64,000 nt of DNA from Halorussus halophilus (GTDB lineage: Archaea; Halobacteriota; Halobacteria; Halobacteriales; Haladaptataceae): the NCBI RefSeq assembly GCF_008831545.1, contig NZ_CP044523.1, positions 682,001-746,000 of the forward strand, in the 5' to 3' direction. Under the pieces are notes generated by a model. It made no database searches, was not told the origin of the DNA, and worked only from the letters and a program-made list of their open reading frames with translations. Numbering within the stretch: the stretch's first letter is position 1; every line of letters starts with the position of its first letter. Positions 59,486-64,000 of this stretch are shown piece after piece. Both the position numbers and the translations under genes were made by a program.

Positions 59486-60588
59486 TGGCGGTGGCAGACC
59501 TGTGGTCTGTCGAGATGCTCATCGCGGCGTTCGCGGGCGGCGCGTTCGGCGCGGCGCTCGGTGCGCTCCCAGCGTTCATCTTCACGGGATTCATGGTCAT
59601 CGCCGGGGAGGCCGCCAACATCGTCGGCAAGACCATCGCCGGGACGACCAACGTCGGGTCGTCGAGCGAACTCGCCGCAGTCGGCATCACTGGCTCGATA
59701 GCGTTCGGCGCGCCATTCTCGCCCGCTATCAGCTTCGCCGGTGGAGCGGCCGCTGCCGCCTACGCTGGCAAGCGAGGCTACATGGAGTCAGGCTTCGACT
59801 ACCACAACGCGAAAGATATCGGGTTCGCGCTCGGAACGAAGCCAGACGTACTCGCTGTCGGTGGCGCGTTCGGCATCCTCGGTTACTGGTTGACTGTCCT
59901 CTCCTCAACCTTCTCGATGCCGTACGACCCCATCGCCATGGCCGTCGTCCTTTCGGCGGTCGCCCATCGAGTCGTCTTCGGCTACTCCATTGTAGGTGAC
60001 ACCAGCACTGGCCTGTTGAACATGAAACCGTTCGAGAACGGCGAGCGCCGCATCATCAGTGAAGGGGCGACCACTAGCGGCGACCCAAGCAGTGAACCTG
60101 CGCCCGACGGTGGAACCGGCGAAGCACGGTTCGTGGTGGAACCGTGGCTTCCTCACCAGTACAAGTGGGCGAACGTAACGACGATTGGGCTCGTGGTCGG
60201 TATCCTCGCGGCGTACATCGCGCTCGTGACCGAGAGTGCGTTCCTCGCGTTCGGTATCAGCGCGGCGACACTTGTGTTCCTGAACTGTGGCGTCGAACAG
60301 ATTCCGGTCACGCACCACATCTCGTTAGTCGGAAGCACGGCCGCTCTCGCGGTCACCTCCGGAGACCCGGCGACGGCGAGTATGACGGTGCCGCTACTCG
60401 TGGGGGGTGTCTTTGGCATCATCGCGGCACTCGCTGGCGAGGTCGTCCAGCGCGTCTTCTACTCGCACGCAGACACGCATCTCGACCCGCCTGCAGCAGC
60501 CATCGTAGTCGGGACGGCCCTCATCGCAGTGCTGGCTATCCTCGGCGTGTTCCCCGGTAGTTCGTGGGTCGCCACGTTCGGCATCTAA
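59485..60588 (+). CDS. Multi-span membrane protein coupled to glpK
   Basis: A 367-residue protein with about nine to ten hydrophobic segments, rich in Gly/Ala (LIAAFAGGAFGAALGALPAF, TFSMPYDPIAMAVVLSAVAH, NVTTIGLVVGILAAYIALVT) and a polar loop at about 200-225. The start overlaps the glpK stop by one base (TAATG), so the two are translationally linked. Haloferax also carries a membrane protein beside glpK that is thought to take part in glycerol uptake; a transport role here is by context. It is not a classic aquaporin (no NPA motifs). Confidence 0.75.
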   Translation: MAVADLWSVEMLIAAFAGGAFGAALGALPAFIFTGFMVIAGEAANIVGKTIAGTTNVGSSSELAAVGITGSIAFGAPFSPAISFAGGAAAAAYAGKRGYMESGFDYHNAKDIGFALGTKPDVLAVGGAFGILGYWLTVLSSTFSMPYDPIAMAVVLSAVAHRVVFGYSIVGDTSTGLLNMKPFENGERRIISEGATTSGDPSSEPAPDGGTGEARFVVEPWLPHQYKWANVTTIGLVVGILAAYIALVTESAFLAFGISAATLVFLNCGVEQIPVTHHISLVGSTAALAVTSGDPATASMTVPLLVGGVFGIIAALAGEVVQRVFYSHADTHLDPPAAAIVVGTALIAVLAILGVFPGSSWVATFGI

Positions 60589-60639
60589 ACCGGGGAATCG
60601 AACGACCGCTTTTTGTATCTTATCTCCCAAGCCAGTAGC

Positions 60640-61308
60640 ATGGCTCCCCCACTCGTCCTCGACATCGATGGGACGTTGACGCGCCCAGACGACTCTATCG
60701 ACCCCGTGTTCTTCGAGCTACTCCCCCAGTGGGAGGCACCAATCGTCGTCGCCACTGGCAAATCCTTCCCGTACCCGGTCGCGCTCTGCCACTTCATGAC
60801 CATCGAGCAGAACGTCATCGCCGAGAACGGTGGTGTCGTCCTCGCACGAGACGAGATTGCGACGAACGGCGACGGCGATGCCGCTCGGCAGGTCGCCGAG
60901 GAGTACGTCGAAGCGGGCTACGACCTCGGGTGGGGCAAGTCGAACCTGACCAACCGCTGGCGCGAGACCGAAATCGCCATCGCGCGCGACCAACCACGCG
61001 AACCGCTCGAAGAAATCGCCGCCAAGTACGACCAAGAGGTCATCGACACGGGCTACGCCTACCACGTCAAATCCCCCGGCATGGAGAAAGGTGCGGGCCT
61101 CAAATCGGTCGCAAAGCTACTGGACCGCGACCCCTCGGAGTTCGTCGCCATCGGCGATTCGGTGAACGACGTTTCGACGTTCGAGGTCGCTGGCGAGTCC
61201 TACGCCGTGGCGAACGCCGACGAGAAGGCCAGAGCGGCGGCTGACGTGGTGCTAGACGAGTCGTACTCGGACGGCACGTTGTCGGTGTTGGCGGAACTGC
61301 GAGAGTAA
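60640..61308 (+). CDS. HAD-family phosphatase (phosphoglycolate phosphatase type)
   Basis: ATG 60640 (MAPPLVLDIDGTLTRPDD), 222 residues. HAD motif I DIDGTLT, motif II-type VVATGKS, and motif IV GDSVNDVSTF with the Asp pair, plus the archaeal PGP/SPP-type cap. It removes phosphate from 2-phosphoglycolate or a similar small substrate. Stand-alone after the glp genes. Confidence 0.85.
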   Translation: MAPPLVLDIDGTLTRPDDSIDPVFFELLPQWEAPIVVATGKSFPYPVALCHFMTIEQNVIAENGGVVLARDEIATNGDGDAARQVAEEYVEAGYDLGWGKSNLTNRWRETEIAIARDQPREPLEEIAAKYDQEVIDTGYAYHVKSPGMEKGAGLKSVAKLLDRDPSEFVAIGDSVNDVSTFEVAGESYAVANADEKARAAADVVLDESYSDGTLSVLAELRE

Positions 61309-61479
61309 CTACTCGCGCTGATTCGAATTCTGGAGTCGCTTTTTCGCGCCGTGGACGATGGCTGCCGCGGCCACGAGTCCGACGCCTCCAACGAGTGCCC
61401 ACGGTCCCCAGTCGGGGTTCTCCGTCTTGTTGTCCGCCGTCTCGCTATCGGGAGCAGTCGAATCGTCGGTGCGACTCAT
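61309..61479 (-). CDS. Small single-span protein (56 aa)
   Basis: ATG 61479 (MSRTDDSTAPDSETADNKTE), 56 residues: polar N-terminus, one membrane helix (about 30-45, WALVGGVGLVAAAAIVHGA) and a basic end. Its start overlaps the stop of cutA by 4 nt, so it is co-translated with cutA. Function unknown. Confidence 0.65.
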   Translation of the reverse strand: MSRTDDSTAPDSETADNKTENPDWGPWALVGGVGLVAAAAIVHGAKKRLQNSNQRE

Positions 61480-61778
61480 CGCACTTCTCCGTCGCGCCAC
61501 TCGGCGAACGAGTCGAGCACGTCGGTCTCCTCGAATCGCTCTATGCAGGGCACGTCGTAAGGATGACTCTCCTCGACTCGGGTGACGAGGTCGTCGTAAG
61601 CTTCGTCGGTCGTCTTCGCCAGCAAGACGACCTCCTCGTCGTGGTGGACTTCACCGTCCCAGCGATAGACCGAAGTACAGGGGAATCGGTTGACGCAGGC
61701 TGCAAGTTGCTCTTCGACCAGCAGTTCTGCGAGGTCAGCCCCAGCGTCGGGTGGCGCGGTAATGTAGGCAGTCGGCAT
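61476..61778 (-). CDS. cutA: Divalent-ion tolerance protein CutA
   Basis: A 100-residue CutA1: AYITAPPDAGADLAELLVEE, LAACVNRFPCTSVYRWDGEV, and KTTDEAYDDLVTRVEESHPYDVPCI. The trimeric ferredoxin-like fold has His/Cys-type metal sites. Role in metal tolerance is only partly understood. Upstream of the small membrane gene; the gap 61779-62015 has no convincing gene. Confidence 0.92.
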   Translation of the reverse strand: MPTAYITAPPDAGADLAELLVEEQLAACVNRFPCTSVYRWDGEVHHDEEVVLLAKTTDEAYDDLVTRVEESHPYDVPCIERFEETDVLDSFAEWRDGEVR

Positions 61779-62015
61779 AGTCGAAGAAGTGGCCTCCAGA
61801 GAGATAAAGACGCACCGCTCCGTGGTCCGGTTCGGTGATACGTAGCTCGACGCGCTTTAGTTGGCACAACCCTCTCAGGGTAGTCGGACTGGCGGTTACG
61901 AGGTCATCGACACTACTGACTGACTCGCCAGCTATCTGTTCGCAACCGCGCGAAACGTCCAGGACGAGTTGGTCTCGGGTTGCTATTTGAAGGTTCGCCC
62001 ATTTTCGGCTACGTA

Positions 62016-62444
62016 TCACACTTCCGCCGCGTCCCGAACCACCCCGACTTCGTCTAACTTGCGATGCAACCAGACCCCGGTAACGACGCCGAGTGCGTCG
62101 GTCAGCGCAACCAGCACCGCGGTCGCTCGAAACGGCCACTGCCACGGTCCCGCTGGAATCGAGTGAACGTGGTCTGGGTTCGCCACGAGGAAGTGGAAGT
62201 AGAGACCGAAGAGGAAAGAGGCCGCCATTGACCCAGTGAGTAGCAGGATGCCCCACGAATCTCTGCCTAGTCCGAGCAGACCGAGCGCGAACAGTGGTAA
62301 ACCGAGCGCCACCGCGTAGACGAACGCGGTCTGCCAAGTTGCCAGCCTCACCGGAATCTCGGCGTGCGGGACACCGTGGGAAACGTTTGCGACGGTGTGA
62401 AGTGCGACGGCCGCAGTTGCGAGTTTCAGGCCGCGGCTTTCCAT
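62016..62444 (-). CDS. Four-helix membrane protein
   Basis: ATG 62444 (MESRGLKLATAAVALHTVAN), 142 residues with about four membrane helices (6-22, 37-55, 63-85, 100-122) and a His-rich first half. No function recognised. Its start overlaps the epimerase-gene stop by 19 nt, so the two are likely co-transcribed. Confidence 0.7.
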   Translation of the reverse strand: MESRGLKLATAAVALHTVANVSHGVPHAEIPVRLATWQTAFVYAVALGLPLFALGLLGLGRDSWGILLLTGSMAASFLFGLYFHFLVANPDHVHSIPAGPWQWPFRATAVLVALTDALGVVTGVWLHRKLDEVGVVRDAAEV

Positions 62445-63415
62445 TCGTTGCTCTCCGCCGGTTCGGTGAGTGTTCCCTCGGCGTTCCACTGTTCGACCAC
62501 TGCCTCTACCCCCTCTCGATAGGTCGGATACTTCGGCTGCCAGTCGAAGTCACGTTTGAATTTCTCCGCGCTTGTCGGCGCGGGACTCGTGAGTAGTCGT
62601 ACCGTGTGCTCGCCAGTGAGATACTTCGCCAGCCATCCCGGAACCCGGCGCGGTTCGGGCGCGCCCAATTTGTCGGCGAACTCGGAAAAGAGGTTGGCGA
62701 CCGTGACTGGTTCGTCGTCCACGACGTGGTAGAGGCCGGTCGCATCACCCTCGGCGGCCGCGACGAACGCCCGTGCCGCGTCTTCGACGTGGAGGATGGA
62801 GAGTTCGGCGTCATTGCGTCCCAGCAATCCGGTTCCGACTATCGGCAGTTCTTTGGCGAGCAGTCCTTCACCGATGGTTTTCGTGTGGGCGGCGTCGGGA
62901 GCGTAGAACCAACCACAGCGCAGAACGACCGTCTCGAAGCCGTGTTCGTTGCCTGCTTCTTTTGCAATCTGCTCTGCGTCGAGTGCCGATTCGGTCGTTC
63001 GGTCGGGATGCGGCGTTGCGCTCTCGTCGAAAGTTTCACCGTCGGGTTGTCGCGCGACCCACGAGATGCTCTGCTGTAGGTATCGCTGTGCGCCGACTTC
63101 TGCAGCGGCGGCGGACAAGTTCTCGGCCCCCTCGCGACGCACTCGGTCGTTCAGCTTCCAGTCTTCGGCGGTCGGTTTTTCCTTGGTCGGGATAGCCGTC
63201 GCGGCGTGGACGACGACGTCTGCACCTTCGGCGGCCGAAACGAGCGATTCGCGGTCGAAGATATCTCCGCGGACTGGGTCACCGCCGCGTGCCTCGACTA
63301 GTTGGTCGCCCGATTCGTCTCGGGTCAGTCCGACCACGTCGTGGCCGCTGTCGGTGAACTTGGCCACGAGTCGGTGTCCTAAGACGCCCGTCGATCCGGC
63401 GATGAAGACGTTCAT
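62426..63415 (-). CDS. NAD-dependent epimerase/dehydratase family protein
   Basis: A 329-residue extended SDR. NVFIAGSTGVLGHRLVAKF (GxxGxxG), DIFDRESLVSAAEGADVVVH, ISWVARQ, and the C-terminal YHVVDDEPVTVANLFSEF region are family features. The catalytic YxxxK is not obvious, which puts it among the atypical SDRs that bind NAD(P) and may act as oxidoreductases or isomerases. Substrate unknown. Confidence 0.85.
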   Translation of the reverse strand: MNVFIAGSTGVLGHRLVAKFTDSGHDVVGLTRDESGDQLVEARGGDPVRGDIFDRESLVSAAEGADVVVHAATAIPTKEKPTAEDWKLNDRVRREGAENLSAAAAEVGAQRYLQQSISWVARQPDGETFDESATPHPDRTTESALDAEQIAKEAGNEHGFETVVLRCGWFYAPDAAHTKTIGEGLLAKELPIVGTGLLGRNDAELSILHVEDAARAFVAAAEGDATGLYHVVDDEPVTVANLFSEFADKLGAPEPRRVPGWLAKYLTGEHTVRLLTSPAPTSAEKFKRDFDWQPKYPTYREGVEAVVEQWNAEGTLTEPAESNEWKAAA

Positions 63416-63501
63416 AGCTATGCTTTCGGCTGGCTAGTCGATAGCGATTCTGCCGGACTGACGCGGCGAATTTATAAGTAATCGCACTCGTATCGTCGGC
63501 C

Positions 63502-64000
63502 ATGCAACACCTCCGGTTGACCTTCTACGCTGACGAGGTCGAACTCCACCCGGTTCACACGCTGTTCGTGGAACAGCCCTACGTCGAGTCGGCACGGATG
63601 GTCCACTGGAACGACGCCAACGAGACGGTCACCCACTCTTTCGAAGTCGTGGGCGACCGCGAGCAGTTCGAGTCGGACTTGGCCGACACGCCGGAAGTGT
63701 TGGAGTACGACCTCGCGACGATTGATGACGGTCGATTCTACACGTACATCCGTACCGAGACGACGGCAGTCCAACGGGCACTCTTCGACGCGTACGACCG
63801 CAACAGCATCGTCGTCACGTCCGACCTCGACCACACCGACGACGGCGGCGTTTCGTTCGGCGTCGCTGGACGCTCTGAGGAGTTACAGCGAGCTATCGAC
63901 GCCGCCCCGGAAGGAATTCGCGTCGAAGTCGAGCGCGTCGGCGGCCGAGGCGTGAAGACGATGCCCGAGCAGGGGCTCTCGAAACGCCAGCGTGAGGCAG
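63502..64000 (+). CDS. Bat-like HTH_10 regulator, partial
   Basis: ATG 63502 (MQHLRLTFYADEVELHPVHT); the frame is open to the right edge (166 codons). The start and the segment DAAPEGIRVEVERVGGRGVK...EQGLSKRQREA match the N-terminal domain of haloarchaeal bacterioopsin-activator-type proteins; LSKRQREA is the start of HTH_10. The DNA-binding helices are beyond the window. Probably a transcription activator. Confidence 0.85.
   Translation, partial: MQHLRLTFYADEVELHPVHTLFVEQPYVESARMVHWNDANETVTHSFEVVGDREQFESDLADTPEVLEYDLATIDDGRFYTYIRTETTAVQRALFDAYDRNSIVVTSDLDHTDDGGVSFGVAGRSEELQRAIDAAPEGIRVEVERVGGRGVKTMPEQGLSKRQREA

Noticed and set aside
61735-62337. A 200-codon minus-strand gene between cutA and the membrane protein
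   Set aside because: Overlaps both neighbours out of frame; the Arg-rich first half is antisense-like and the remainder matches nothing.

Overview
The window is chromosomal DNA of a haloarchaeon (class Halobacteria). Evidence: acidic proteomes, high-GC Asp/Glu-rich coding, near-leaderless TATA promoters, an archaellin, a PGF-CTERM surface protein, Tat-type and lipobox signals, DUF7344, HalOD1 and Bat/HTH_10-like proteins, and GlpABC/GlpK glycerol catabolism. I cannot name the genus from the sequence alone.

Region 1 (1-1161) is host DNA: the start of a membrane protein running off the left edge and a lipoprotein.

Region 2 (1162-21802) is an integrated genetic element of about 20.6 kb. It is bounded by a 56-bp perfect direct repeat. 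The right copy is the 3' part of an intact tRNA-Leu(UAA) gene (21748-21832, minus strand) and the left copy is the displaced 3' tRNA end. A tyrosine integrase (20483-21583) lies beside the tRNA. The element is visibly richer in A+T than its flanks, especially at 1500-2040 and 7300-9400. It carries a primase-polymerase-like replication gene with an upstream partner, small DNA-binding genes, an HNH-like nuclease gene, an unusual series of zinc-ribbon membrane proteins (4551-5768 and 6445-6987), two convergent modules each holding one member of an uncharacterised paralogous family (7349-8311 and 10833-11861) together with an AlbA_2 protein and membrane proteins, a HEPN-motif protein, remnants of a restriction-modification enzyme, a small recurring repeat module, and a nuclease-like zinc-finger protein.

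Region 3 (21833-35844) is host core and surface functions: cyclophilin, a succinylglutamate desuccinylase/aspartoacylase-family protein, small membrane proteins, a large secreted nuclease-domain protein with a lamin-tail domain, VOC and 2Fe-2S proteins, a PGF-CTERM surface protein, a DUF7344 regulator, a membrane-tethered transcription factor with calcium-binding-type repeats, polyphosphate kinase with a PPP phosphatase, and tRNA-Ile.

Region 4 (35982-44864) is mainly acyl-CoA metabolism: an HMG-CoA-synthase-like/DUF35 fusion with a thiolase, a phenylacetate-CoA-ligase-family enzyme, a PaaI-like thioesterase, 3-hydroxyacyl-CoA dehydrogenase with enoyl-CoA hydratase, and an SDR reductase. A relic of a histidine kinase and a FilR1-type regulator with an in-frame stop lie within or beside it.

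Region 5 (45919-52518) holds small regulators, DUF2391, an RNA-binding protein, a lone archaellin, a HalOD1 protein, a secreted protein with a sequon-rich repeat, and pyrI-pyrB. Region 6 (53357-60588) is a divergent glycerol regulon: glpABC on one side, glpK with a membrane protein on the other. The right end (60640-64000) holds a HAD phosphatase, cutA, an epimerase-family protein and the start of a Bat-like regulator.

The best candidates for something undescribed are the paralogue/AlbA_2/membrane modules and the zinc-ribbon membrane operon, both inside the tRNA-Leu element. No function is claimed for either.
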